Of a stretch of DNA of 64,000 nt, positions 24,500 to 36,065 are shown one piece after another. Origin of the DNA: Selaginella moellendorffii (lineage: Eukaryota; Streptophyta; Lycopodiopsida; Selaginellales; Selaginellaceae). The position numbers and the translations under genes are program-made. The first letter of the stretch is position 1. Each line of letters starts with the position of its first letter. The DNA is taken from contig NW_003314279.1 in the NCBI RefSeq assembly GCF_000143415.4, forward strand, positions 1,723,243-1,787,242, written 5' to 3'. Under the pieces are notes generated by a model. The model did no database searches. It was not told the origin of the DNA and saw only the letters and a list, made by a program, of their open reading frames with translations.

Positions 24500-27400
24500 C
24501 GCCTCCATCTAGAGCTTTAACCTCCAAGGAGCCAATGTGTCTAGGAGCATCCACTTGCTAGTAACTCTGCACTTCAACCACCTCTAGATGGATATCAATA
24601 GCAGCTCTAGCAGCAAGCAATTGAAGTGCCCCATCGACAAGCAAAGGAAAAGAACCAGCTCTCCACATCAACACCATCAGCAATGAGACCCTTACAGTTG
24701 TGATTTGAGCTCAAAAGAAACGTCATCTAACATCCCTGAACATCAATAGAGAGCATGACTCAACTGTTTAACAAGTACTAGGTCCAACCATCACATGCAA
24801 GTTGCCTTTTAAGTTGGTATTTGTTGGCTCCCCTATAGTTGATGTTGGACCTTCTTAGCTTGACAACACATCTTCTCCAGGCTTGGCTAATACATCTTCA
24901 ATGACTCCTACCACATCTTCATCTCTTCTGACATATGTCATGTAGCAGCTATTGCATAGCTTAGTCACCCTTTTACTTGGACACCTTTTATGATCAGTCT
25001 TAGGAATTGGATAGCAGCTAAAAACTTTTGCATGTTCTAGCAAACCTCTTCTTCATGCTGGAGAGGAGATCCACATCGTGGATACCACAACAACATAAGA
25101 TTTAGGAGCTTTTATGGCATCAGTCACTTTGGGAAATATTGTCATAGTAGAAGCACTCTTGGATTTAGAATCAGGGAGTAATGCCATCTCCTTGGCATTG
25201 GCAAAGTCTGCTGGGTTCTAGATCAAGGACAACATAGCCATCATCCTCAAAACCTTTGCAAACCATACCGTGATCCCTATGGGTATATGTTGCAAAGTGT
25301 CTATATCAATCCTAGGGATCTCATTATTGGTGGATTTTGTGGTGATGGACTTCCAATATATGAACTCCCACTCCCTAACCAATCTTATCATCTTGGGATG
25401 CACATAGCACCTCTAAGCAGATGTTGAGACATACTAAAAGAAGGGAATAATGCAAATTAGTGGTCATATCAAGACTGCCAAACTGTACAACACTCATGGC
25501 CACTCCTTGCAAAAGACAAGTCCAACTCCAACCCCTACTGCTACTTCTTCCAAGTCTCCAAGACGTCTAACATTTCCAGTTGAGCTTGTTGTTGTCTTCC
25601 TCGAGCTCCTTGACAATCCATCACTACTAAAAATGGGGGTATTTAGCATCCACACTTTTTCTACATCCAATGCTACTACTGAACCATCCATGGCCATTTG
25701 CACTAGTGTTATACAATCCCCATCATAATAAGAACTTGCTTCTTTTCTTAAGGCATGGGCACTTCTAGTGGTTCAAGAGGCGTTAAAGAGGCTCTTATCC
25801 AGCCATATATCAGCTATATGCTCTTCTCCTTGCTCCATTCTGTAACGCATGCTCACAAAAGGTGGTCATCTTTCCCGGGTGCCACCAACAGCAACCAACT
25901 CCTCAGCCTCTTTATTTGAGGACCAAGCTTCTTGGATCAATAGTAGTAGTTGAGTTTCTAGTCAAGCTTGGAGCTAGGGATAATGTGAAAACAGCAAGTG
26001 ATGATGTGCCAGATGGGAGTGACGACACTTCTAGCATTCCAACAATCGTGGCCATGACTTTCAGTGATCAAGAGACTCTAGGAAACTCAAAGACATTAGT
26101 GGCACAATCTCCTCCAGTCAAAGCACTTGAACACCTTGGATCTTACAAGTTCCAGAATGTGGCATTTTCCCTTGCGGAGGAGATCCCAACTACTCAATGT
26201 CCTTTATTTAGACCTGCATCATGTTGTTTACTCTTGTCTACTAGCTTTTCCTTTCCAGGACACACTCACAAATCCATGTACTTTATCATGGATCCCTACA
26301 AGCTTGATAGACAACACTCTTGCAACTACTCAATCCACTATCTCAACTCCAAGTCCTTTTCCTCACCAACAAGGACCGTCACACAAGGATCTAAGACCCT
26401 TGTAGCACCATTTGGACATGGTGCATGCTAGTTAGGGAGTAGAAGGTGGTGCAGCCCTCAAAGGTTGTAGAAACACTGCTCCAATCTCTGTTTTTGACTT
26501 TGGCCACACTCAAGAGTCTTTGTATAGCTTCCTTGACATTCAGCAAAGTTTTCTTCAGTCTACAGTAGCTCCATATCACTTTGGAGTCACTACTCAGCTA
26601 CTTCGACATGGCATTGCAAAGTTGCATAGCTTCGGGTTTCATTATGTTTCAGCTCCGATTCTCAGCATGATGTTATCAAGTATGGAACCTTCACAGATAC
26701 CATTCTCATCATGATGGTCCAATCTGTTCATAGTTGCAAAGCACATTTGATTTTGTGGTAGCTTTCCCAATCATCAACACTCTATTTACCCACTAAACTT
26801 CTACAAGCACTCAGTGTGACTTTCTCCTCTTCAACAGCATAAAAAATTCCCCATCCAAGAGTAGCTAGCACAGCAAAACACCATGCTCCAAGTCTCATAT
26901 CAATATCTCTTGTGGTCCCGAATTCTCTCGACACCACAAGTTTTGGATCATCATGCCTGACATCACCTCAACTTTCCATGGAATCCAAGGCATTCTCTAG
27001 GATTCCCTTCACCCTCCAAAGGGGAGCTCCTTCATGACAACACTCAAAAAAAGCTCAACTCACTACCTTCTTCACTAACAGTGAATTCTCTCCTCTCTTT
27101 GGGTTTCTAGCTTTCTTTTCTTTTTCTCTTTGTTTTTACTTGTTTCTTATGTCCTTCCAGGTCATATCCTCTTGCCGACACAAGCTCAAGCTTGGATTCC
27201 AGCCTCAAGGTGGCCTTAACTCCACTCGTCCAAAAGCTCGTCTTTCAGCCTTTCACCTTGGTTCCTAGGTTCTTGTCTCTATCACTTTTGGGAAGACATC
27301 CTCCTCTTCATTTCCATCCACTTACATTCACAAATCATTACTCTATTCACTTTTATAATTATTGCATTCCATCATTACAAATACCCACTCTCTGTTTTTC

Positions 27401-28268
27401 ATTATTTCCACACCATGCATATATGGTACTTAGGATCTTCCAACATCACTCTATTGAGAATACTTTCAGCAATACAATGCAATAAAAATCAAACTTTTTG
27501 GACATTTGAGACAAAAGATACAACTTGAACCATCACAATATGAGACTTGCAGCAAATCTAAGGACATTCCAACTCTTTTCTTTAGTTGGTTGAGCCTGCA
27601 TAGAACATGCATCTAGACACTCATCAGTGGAGCAGACAAATCTCCTCACTCCACATGCTTCCAACTGCGTTTGGCCATAGAAGTCACTTCATCTCGGGTT
27701 GCAACACACTTTACACCAAATCCTAATATTAGCTATTACTTCCAGTTGTGACATCAGACCATGCATGGTCCTCTTCTCTATCATCCACCACAATATGGCT
27801 TCCATTCCATCCATTCCATTAGCTCTTGGGCCACAATTTTTATCTCTTTTCACACATACCCTCACTATGCAATGCATTCACTCTACTTCACATTCTTCCT
27901 TGGAACTTTGGGGGTGATTTGGGCATGTTTGAGGGACTTTTCAGAGGTGTGGGGACCTATGAAGCTAGAGTCTAGGTTCATGCCTTATTTTTCCTTTGTT
28001 TTTCTTTTTTTTCTTTGTTTTTGTCTCTTTGTCACTTTTCCTGACTTGAGTATCTAGTTCTGGCTTAGAGTTTTTCTTATGTGGTTTTTCCTCTAACTCA
28101 GAACTCCACACTCCATTTCCCTTTTCAATTTTTCAGTTTTCTCTTTTTTTTCCTTTGTCTTTTTTTGTTTCTACCACTTGCAATAGTTACTAGCTCTTGG
28201 CATTAGACTTCTTCAACTTCATTATGGATTCTCGCCACATCAGAGCTTGTGGTGATCCACTGTGGTCA
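24500..28268 (+). other. Unassigned interior of element E
   Basis: About 3.8 kb with only short open frames. I compared it by eye for reverse transcriptase, integrase and protease motifs and saw none on either strand. Several frames near 25860-26430 are open for up to 189 codons, but they lack recognisable domains and are pyrimidine-rich. I do not call them genes. Confidence 0.45.
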
Positions 28269-28538
28269 CCTGTTACAACCAAAGAGACAACTCCCACTCT
28301 AACTCCTACTCCTACTCTTGTTTCTACTCCTACTCCTACTCCCTTATTGCAGCTTTGGGCATCTTAAGAGAGGGAGAGGGAATATTCTTATTCTTGAAAT
28401 ATTCTAAATGGTTGTATAAAAACCACACGAGGGCAAAATATCAAAAGTTCTGTGCTTTGTGTCTTAAGTTAGAGCATGGAGAGAGAGGTTAAGACATGAA
28501 TACAGCCATAGAGAGGAGGAAGATTGAGGTGTCATACA
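28269..28538 (+). repeat. 3' LTR of element E
   Basis: It starts TGTTACAACC and contains the same microsatellite, the GAGAGAGGGAGAGGG block and the TATAAAAACC promoter motif as the 5' copy. The end is placed at TGTCATACA. Confidence 0.65.
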
Positions 28539-28540
28539 TC

Positions 28541-28698
28541 AACAACCCTAACACCACAACCCAGCCACTTAATACTCTCTCCACCTTCCACCACTAAGAT
28601 GCCCCAACCATGTGGCTAGAGTGAGGTTCCAATGAGCTACCCACACTTGATAGCTCGGGGGAGGTAGATGTAAGCTCTTGAGTTTGAAGGGGGACCCT
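28541..28698 (-). repeat. A2-type LTR fragment joined to the first 20 bp of a family-C LTR
   Basis: GTGGCTAGAGTGAGGTTCCA near 28612-28631 matches the middle of the A2 LTR (about 6650). At 28679 TGTAAGCTCTTGAGTTTG matches the minus-strand start of the family-C LTR and then breaks off against element F. This is a junction of three truncated elements. Confidence 0.5.
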
Positions 28699-28705
28699 AT
28701 TCCAG

Positions 28706-29531
28706 TTGTTTGGTACCAAGTTGAAGTTTAGTACAGCTTACCATCCTCAAACCGATGGGCAGACCGAACGCATGAATGCTCAAGTTGAGGATTATTTGCG
28801 GTACTATGTCGCGGCGGACCAACGCGACTGGGTTGAGCATTTGGATACGGCAGAAATATGTTATAACAACACATTTCATAGTGCTATAGGCTGTTCTCCA
28901 TGGGAGATATTGCAAGGGAATGCTCGTGGGGTTCCTCAACAGATCGTTGTCCCGAAACCAATGACCGAAGTGTTGGTCCCAGCCGTGGAAACTTATGTGG
29001 AGCAGCTACGCCAAGGTTGGTCTAAAGCTACCGAGGCGATGGGCAAAGCTCAGGATAGGTATCGACATGATAAGGATCAGCATCGTCGGGATGTATCCTA
29101 TCTAGTGGGAGATCAGGTGTGGCTATCTTCCCGAAACTTGAACATCAAAGGTTCTTTGTCTCGGAAGCTCTTCCCGAGATATGTTGGACCCTATCGGGTG
29201 TTGGCACAAGTTGGTGATGTATCCTATAAGTTGGATCTTCCGGATGAGTTGTCCCATGTACATGATGTGTTTCATGTCAGTTTATTGGCACCATATCGTG
29301 TTAATGCGGATCGCTCTATGGACATTCGTCCCCCTCCGGAAGTTGTGGATGGTGATATGGAGTATGAGGTCGAGGCGATTCTCTTGTTCTCTTGCTCGTG
29401 GTGGTCGTTCCAAGGAATATTTAGTTAAGTGGAAAGGTTACCCGACTTGTGAATCAACTTGGGAACCTCTTAGTAATCTTACCCATGCTCGTGAGCTTGT
29501 CACGGAGTATGAGAATTGTAATAAAGACTAG
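28706..29531 (+). pseudogene. Integrase C-terminal part plus chromodomain of element F
   Basis: The frame opens within the integrase core with STAYHPQTDGQTERMNAQVE and continues through ICYNNTFHSAIGCSPWE to the GPYRVL region and HDVFHVSLL. Near 29390 a small insertion shifts the frame. The chromodomain continues in another frame as EYLVKWKGYPTCESTWEPL to the stop at 29529-29531. The chromodomain directs integration to marked chromatin in chromoviruses. The 5' truncation and the shift make it non-functional as it stands. Confidence 0.85.
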
Positions 29532-30125
29532 CTTTTGTAATAAATCTTGCAAATTAATAAAGTAAAATATTTCTATCACTCAAGTGTCGTTTCTCTCGAT
29601 CAATTGTACTTGGGTCAGTTTTGGCAGGTTGACTTCGGCACTTCGGTGCCTGGGTCCAATCCATAACCACGGGGATACCTATTCTAGACTGATCACAAGT
29701 CCCCGCCTCTCTCTTGATGACTCCTTTTCAAAACAAAAAAAAAAGGGGCGTGGTCGTGTAAACAACTTAATCTGCCAGTTTATAATAGTTGTCTAAATCT
29801 TCCCGACGGGGTTGATTTCTTGCTCAGGGGCAGTTGGGCCTCTGGCCTTCTCCCTATATCCCTGCGGGCAGGGATGTATCATTCCTTTGTAAGCTGAGTG
29901 GTACTCAGAGCAGCAAGGGTGGCTAACTCCGTTGGTCATTTCCTTGTCGGCGACGGCCGGAGGGTGTCTGAGTCTTAACGTCTTTGGACGTAGAGGAGAG
30001 GTCATTCCATAACTCATTTAAGTCGGTGTGTTTCCCACATAGTGTGCTTTCCGTTAACTTTCAGAGTTGTTTCCTTGACGGTTTGCTAGACTCGGGTATG
30101 CATCGACGAGGACGTCGATCTTCTC

Positions 30126-30139
30126 CAAGGGGGGGAGAG
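30126..30139 (+). promoter_or_regulatory. Polypurine tract of element F
   Basis: AAGGGGGGGAGAG directly precedes the LTR start TGTCGCGAATG. It is the expected site of plus-strand DNA priming. The equivalent tract of B copy 2 is at 56954-56965. Confidence 0.8.
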
Positions 30140-31059
30140 TGTCGCGAATGTGACTTCGGGTATCGAAAGATACTTGTCGGCTAGTCCTTATGGACACTCT
30201 TTCCTTACTGCCATGACGGCAGGAGGTCGGTACAGTTGGTTCCCTTTATCGTTCCCACTTGAGCTAGTTGAGAAACTGGTCAATGACCGTGCACTTAAAT
30301 TGGATAAACATAAGGTAGGAACCCTATGTGTTTCTTGCTGAGCATACTCGGCCTGGTTTGAGAAACTCGTATCATTGGCTTGCACTTGCTGGTATCAAGA
30401 ACCCCCGTGATATTGCGACTAGTCCCTCAATATTCACTAGATGATAGCTTACCGTGTTTGCCAAACACCCTCGCTATCACGCCTTTTGTGTTGGTCTCAT
30501 TTTGGTCCCAAATGCTATTTATGGAAAGTGTCTAGATTAGCTCATTTGGCATATCTACGGAATGTAGAGATCGGCCTGAACACAATGGTGTTTGTCCCGT
30601 GTCCAAATTCGCAATCTAAGGACATTCCATACTTAATAAGTTTCGGACTTGTCCTAGAGACTAACTCCTGGTACTAAGGGAGGCTTGGGGTGAAAGCCCA
30701 AAGCGTATGTCCCTCAAGGGGGGGGGGGGGCTATGGGGGGTTCCAAATGTATAGTAGGGATAGTGGTTGGAATGCATGTCTGACCACCTGAGACATTAGT
30801 TTGGCTCCCGCTGGGCTGTGTCGCTCCTTGTTCTGCGTCCGGCTTGGGTCTAAGCCCAAGCTCCACGCTGCTCTAGTCAGTGGAGTACCCTCCTTCTCGC
30901 GTTAGGCCACCGGTATGCCAAAATTGTGCCAGACTCCGTCTGACACCATTTTGCGTGCAGGTGCTGGATACGGGGAGCTGGTGCTCGTGGGATTGTACCG
31001 GACCCTCGTTTCGTAGCGCAACGGGCTTGGAGTTCGGCTCCAAATTCAAGTGCGCTACA
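30140..31059 (+). repeat. LTR of element F (B-type, 920 bp)
   Basis: It starts TGTCGCGAATGTGAC and ends GCGCTACA. The first two thirds match the LTR of element B. The last roughly 150 bp diverge, which makes it shorter than B. It contains the shared module at 30675-30775, including 13 G at 30718-30730. Confidence 0.75.
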
Positions 31060-31248
31060 TTACTGGCCCTTTTCCATCTACCACATCATGCACAAGTTCA
31101 CGCATGAACTCGAGTGGAGAGCCATGTCCTCTCAACACGCTACTCCTTGAGGATAGGTCCATACCTAGGACTTTGCAATTCCAATATAAGTGGTGATATA
31201 CTTGGCCACCAATAAAAGGCAGACTAAGGAACAGCTCCAATACCAAAT
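31060..31248 (-). mobile_element. Leader and primer-binding site of A2 copy 1
   Basis: The stretch matches 5820-5977 of A2 copy 0. Minus-strand bases next to the LTR read TTTGGTATTGGAGCTG, a tRNA-Met-type primer-binding site. The rest of this element's interior is missing, cut off against the LTR of element F. Confidence 0.65.
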
Positions 31249-32745
31249 TGTAAGCGACAAATTTTTTCCATTCTACTTTAGTCACTTAACCGCACTTTCA
31301 ACCACTTAGAGGAGTCTCATTCACAACCTTCATAAGTCCCTCTCAGGACTTGGGGCTTGCTAGCCCCGAGAATGGCATCCATGCCACTCAACCTTTGCAC
31401 TTGGTCCAAGTGCTCCATGTGTCCGGTCCCATGACCAACACCCCAAAGCACCACCAACATACTAGCCCGTTACGCTAGGCCATGCCCAATCACCTTGGTC
31501 ACATCGGTGGTCCAACACCACTTGCATTGCAATCCCGTCTCTTCAAGGCTGGGCCATCCGTCCATGAGTGGTCATCCCAAATCCACTCCCTAGCATCCTT
31601 AGGATGCCTGCAGATATGGGGAATAACCTTTCCCAATATCTCCTTTCTGGTCCCCACCAAGTCCCTTTCTGTCCTTGGCCTTGTTCGCCAACACTGCCAC
31701 TAGATCAAGGCCCACAGACCCGACCACTAAGTCCCACGGTCCTTTGGGACTTCCTCACCGCACGACTGTATCCTTGGTCACTACACCAGAGGACTACTCC
31801 TCTTCCTTTCCACAGTCTGGGCCTTTGGGACAACATTTTGGAACACCGTGGCCTTACGCAAGCCTTGTGGGTACTCTCCCTGCCTTTTGCCTTTGGGTGC
31901 TCTAGCCATGGGCTTAAAGCGAGGTTCCATTGAGCCATGCCTGGTATCCAAGTAGGTAGTGCCACCCACACTTGGACTGGGAACATCGGCCAGTCGATCT
32001 CCCGGGGGAACTAGAGCCAGCTCTTGAACACTTCACCAAGCTACCCTGCTTGTCGGTCTGTGTTCACTCTAGTCTTGGACTTCCCAGTGGGCAGCTCATC
32101 ACCCAACACTGGGTACAGCCTTCCTGGGCCAAACTGGCCTTTCCTGGCCAAACTGGCTCCACTGCAGTCCTCCCCCCTTACTATACTTTTGGAGCTCACC
32201 AAACCCCCCAAGGTTTGGGAGACGAATGCTTTGGGCTTTCACCCCCTTAGACTCAAACTCGGACTCAGAGTCGGACTCGGATTCGGACTCGGACTCGGAC
32301 TCGGACTCGGGCTTGGGCTCGGTCTTGGCCTCAGCCTCGGCCTCGGTCTCAGTTCCAATCTCGGTCTCGGTCTCGGTCTCGGTCCCGGTCTCGATCTCGA
32401 CCTTGGACTCCATCTCGGGTCCTTCTCGGACTCCATCTCGGGTCCATCTCGGACTCCATCTTGGACTTCGTCTCGGTCCATCTCGGACTCCATCTCGGGT
32501 CCATCTCGGATTCCATCTCGGGTCCATCTCAGACTCCATCTCGGAATCCATCTCGGGTCCACCTCGGACTCCATCTCGGACTCCATCTCGGACTCCGTCT
32601 CGGTCCATCTCGGACACTTCCACGTGTCATGTGTTAGTTCTTTTGGGTCCCTTTTTAGAGCCTCGCTTATTGCTCACTTCGTGCTCATTCCTCGAGCACT
32701 TTGTTGGGAGTTCCATTCCCGCTCTCGACCTTGAGTGGAGACTGA
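31249..32745 (-). repeat. LTR of A2 copy 1, major part
   Basis: It matches the LTR at 5978-7498 from its end TCGCTTACA up to the position corresponding to about 7380, then stops abruptly after CTCTCGACCTT. The missing 108-bp start of the LTR is at 35011-35118 in the opposite orientation. The array at 32255-32618 is the 12-bp minisatellite. Large open frames in this array are low-complexity artefacts. Confidence 0.8.
32255..32618 (-). repeat. 12-bp minisatellite of A2 copy 1 LTR
   Basis: These are imperfect repeats of GAGTCCGAGACC/GAGATGGAGTCC type on the minus strand, continuous with those of A2 copy 0. Confidence 0.85.
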
Positions 32746-33652
32746 AAAAGGGTCTAACAATATTGACCTTTTGCTGTTATGGCAATAAGGAAAGAATATC
32801 CGAAAGGACTAACTAGCAGGTAACTTTTGATACCTATAGCTACATTTGCGACACTGCTTTTGGTGTAGATTTTGTCTCCCAAATGGACATGTTTGGGTCC
32901 AGTGACCTTGCAAATGCATGGGTACATTTTGACCATATGGAACATGTATCAAGTTGGACAACCATAGGAGCTCATGTGTTTGATCCAAGATAATTTTTAT
33001 TCTTATTATATTGAAATGGTTGTAATATTTGTGTTATCACAGGCTATATTGTAACTTGACAGTTGCAACAATAGAGTTTAAAGTACAAGACCAAACAGCC
33101 CAAGAAATATTTTGGAAGTCCCTCACCGACATTGTAGTAAAGTAGACTAGTAAGCCTACAAACTTTCACGATTTCATGGTAGATGGGGCTAGTGCAAACT
33201 AGAATAGTAACTAAGTAGCTTTTGGGAATGGTCAGCCATTGGAAGGTTAAACATTACTATCTTAGTTTCAATCAATATTTAAGGAGTTGTACAAATAATG
33301 GCAGGTTTCACCCTCTGAAGAAGAAAGAAGTATAAAGCAAAAGCAAATGAGATTGGAATATGGTGGTGTGATGATGGTCATATGGACATAAGTTTTCTAC
33401 CACAACTTGAGTTGTGGTTAAGGTGGTGGGAAGTTAGGATGTTCTAGTGCGGACATCACTCTTTTCAAGTTGGTTTCTATTTTTTATTCTCATTTTATTG
33501 CTTGTTAATATTACTTTTTCTATTAGGATCAACCACTTGAGGACTTCACATACACCCCAACTGTGAATCTCTCTAAAAGTGAGCACTAGAGCTAGCATTC
33601 CTTTAAGGCAAAAAAAGGGAAGATAAGTCTATATAAATCCTGTCTATCAAAT

Positions 33653-35010
33653 TTGATATACACTATAGAGCAATCTTCAAAAGTGTTAACACTCGGGGAA
33701 GAAATATATGTGGGAACAAGGCCTTTTGTTAAAATGTTACATGATAGGATGAAAAAATTAACTCCACCTGCCCAAACAATGGCAATTACAATTGAGGAAG
33801 TGGTCCACAACACATCTATGGAGTACACACCCTGGGCTTTTATTAGTGATATGAAGACTATCTACTCAAAACATCATTTTTTCTTTGCTAGTGAAGATGT
33901 TGGCATGGATGTTAGAGCAAAAACCTCTCATAAGCCTGATATTGAATACTATTCTACTCTAAGACAACACCTTTGGATCGAGCCACTTCAAATGGGTGAT
34001 GGAGAGAGTGCATCACAACAAGTTGCAATCGCTTATCAATGGGTTTATTGCTGTCTAATTGAATTCAAATAGTTATTTTGTCTATACTAGTTTATGATAT
34101 TTTATGTTGCCTTTGAAGTGTTACCTTTCTATTAGACAAAATATAATGATATGAGTTTTATATTGGGTCTTATGAAGGTGAGTTGAAAAATGATTACTGT
34201 AATCTAGATGTAAACTCCTGAGTTTGGACTTCTCAAGAGGTCACCCAGCCCAGTACTATGCAAACCCAAGGACACTTAACTCAAAGTATCCCAAAACCCT
34301 TAACCAATTGGAAAAGGAGATGCACTCTTGTTCATGGGACTTTTCCCTCTATATTTGAACCCTATGGATCGTCTCTTGAGTTGTTCCCTTTGGTTGCTTA
34401 TACTAGAGCTGAAGCAATGGGCAATCAACAATATAAGATGTGTAGGGATGATTTCAAAGGGCAAGTGTTAAGTCTGGATTGATGGTGACAAGTTTGCTTC
34501 TATTCCAACCCCATGTTTCTATGAGGAACAAAAGTAAGTAAGATTTTTGAGATGGTGTTGGCTATATTATTGCAACACTAATGCCAACCATATAAAGCGG
34601 CTTGAAGACACTATACTGACTAAACCTAATGCAATACCTAAAAAATGGCTGGTTGCTAATAGGGTTGCACTCACCTTAGATGAGATTGAAAACTTGCTTT
34701 CAATCTTGAGAGAAGAGTTGGAGACATGAGTGACAAAACTAGAACTGTTCCCATAGAGATGCACAAAAGGCCAACAAGAAAAGGTAAGGTAATTAAATTT
34801 ATTGATACTACCTCCAAGTAGAAGTAGCGTAAAATATACTTGGCTCAAATGCTTGAGTGTGAGATTCTCTCCACGAAGTACATCACTACACTTGAAAATG
34901 AGTACATGGTCAAAATAGAAGGTGAAGAGTACACAATTGCCATTCAAGACTTCCCTTCTTACACATATCCAAACTTTACAAAACGTGAGGAATATGAGAA
35001 GGCATATGTG
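33653..35010 (+). pseudogene. Unidentified decayed gene or transposase remnant, possible SWIM-like end
   Basis: Coding-like pieces lie at 33653-34072 (139 codons, including AITIEEVVHNTSMEYTPWAF), 34547-34729 (RLEDTILTKPNAIPKKWL) and 34840-35010. The last reads EYMVKIEGEEYTIAIQDFPS and then YTY where a SWIM zinc finger would have CxC. The second half of such a finger would lie beyond the A2 LTR start that interrupts it. Single-base changes (TGT to TAT type) would explain the lost cysteines. I do not recognise the N-terminal pieces, and the SWIM reading is a guess. Confidence 0.35.
34209..34402 (-). mobile_element. Solo LTR of family C with target duplication
   Basis: A 194-bp family-C LTR in reverse orientation, beginning TGTAAACTCCTGAGTTTGG and ending TTGCTTATA. 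It is flanked by perfect 5-bp duplications CTAGA at 34204-34208 and 34403-34407. No interior is present, so it is a solo LTR left by recombination between two LTRs. Confidence 0.88.
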
Positions 35011-35118
35011 TGAGAGACAAAATCCCTAGGCCCCAAAGTGGAGCCGGAAGGGGGCCACATGGTAGTGGCCAAAGCGAAAGCCAAACGAGCATAACACATT
35101 TGGACTAAAAGCTTTGGT
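35011..35118 (+). repeat. Displaced first 108 bp of the A2 copy 1 LTR
   Basis: It starts TGAGAGACAAAATCCCTAGG and matches, in reverse complement, 7391-7498. It is the piece missing from the LTR at 31249-32745. Confidence 0.8.
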
Positions 35119-36065
35119 TAATTGAGAAACGGGTCTTCATGTGTGCACTTGGATAGAAGAGTATAAGAACTAAATTCCTAAATGTTATTAGTCAAATATA
35201 ATTGACTTGGTTAGAGAAACTCATTTATTGGCTTGCTAGTGTTGGGAACCCCTATAATATTGAGCTTGGTCCCTTAATATTCACTAAATGATAGCTTACC
35301 ATGTCGACCAAGACATTTTCACTATCATGCCCCTTATGTCGGTTCCATTTGGTCTCATTAGCTATTTATGGAAAGTGTCTAGATTTGTTAATTTAGCATA
35401 TCTATGGAATATAGAAATTGTCCTAAACACAATGGTGGTTGTCCTATATCTAAATTCACAATCTAGCACCATTTTATATTTAATAAGTTTCAAATTTGTC
35501 CAACCCAAAGTGTATGGCCTATGGGGGTTCTAAATGTATAGTAGGGATAGTAGGGTAGGTTAGGCATGGCCAACTAACCTAAGGTATAGTATAACTCTTG
35601 CTTGCATGCTTATCTTTGCATTTGTCTTGAGTCTAAGCTCAAGTTCCATACTATGTTAGCCAGTGAAGTACCCATATTCTAGCATTATACCACCAATATA
35701 TTGAAATAGTGCCAAACTTTATTTGGCTTTGTTTATGTGTTGGCCTTGGAATTGGGATGCTAAATGCTCTAGGACTGTTCCTATGTCACTCCTACTCCTG
35801 TCCATTCACTCCTTGGGCTGTATGCTCGAGAATTGTTTCATGCTCCAATTCCATCACTCCTTGGCTCTATGTTTAAAAATTTGGCTTTGTTCTTTCATTT
35901 AATGGCCCAAGGTTTTGAAACTTAGTTTCCACTCCGCTGTCCTCGGATATGTGGTATATGTCACGTGGCATGTGACACATGGCATATGGAGGGTTTAGGT
36001 TCCACTTCATGGTTATCCTATAATAAATCATCATAGGATAAAGGGTGAAAACCATATGAGCTACA
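35119..36065 (+). repeat. LTR of B copy 1, main part
   Basis: It matches the B LTR from its position 109 onward and ends GAGCTACA at 36065. The first 108 bp are at 32746-32853, inverted. The combined length of 1055 bp fits the B 3' LTR at 56966-58023 (1058 bp). Confidence 0.8.

Larger units (their letters stand above)
21913..28538 (+). mobile_element. LTR retrotransposon E, degenerate, gag remnant only
   Basis: Direct repeats of about 270-286 bp at 21913-22198 and 28269-28538 share the start (T-TTACA-CC), a TCCTAC-type microsatellite, the block GGCATCTT-AGAGAGGGAGAG and the block TTCTAAATGGTTGTATAAAA. The roughly 6-kb interior has a plus-strand gag remnant (23938-24192), a zinc knuckle (24455-24496) and no recognisable protease, reverse transcriptase or integrase. 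I found no convincing target duplication, so the exact ends are approximate. It is either a gag-only non-autonomous element or a badly decayed one. Confidence 0.65.
28702..31059 (+). mobile_element. 3' part of chromovirus F with its LTR
   Basis: A Ty3/Gypsy tail: integrase C-terminal half and chromodomain (28706-29531), about 600 bp of 3' noncoding DNA, a polypurine tract (30126-30139) and an LTR (30140-31059). Everything upstream of the integrase core is missing. The 3' noncoding region from about 29590 and the first part of the LTR match element B at 56440-57500. F or its relatives are therefore the likely source of enzymes for B. Confidence 0.8.
32746..35118. other. Inverted segment with breakpoints in two LTRs
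   Basis: The left edge (32746-32853, minus strand) is the first 108 bp of a B-type LTR, starting TGTCGCAAATG at 32853. The right edge (35011-35118, plus strand) is the first 108 bp of the A2 LTR. The sequences outside the edges are the remainder of the A2 LTR (to 32745) and the remainder of the B LTR (from 35119). Reversing the segment rejoins both LTRs with only a few bases lost at each joint. It is either a real inversion or an assembly error. Confidence 0.75.

Noticed and set aside
25862-26431. 189-codon open frame in element E
   Set aside because: No domain recognised, compositionally biased, inside a degenerate element. It could be chance, so it was not called a gene.
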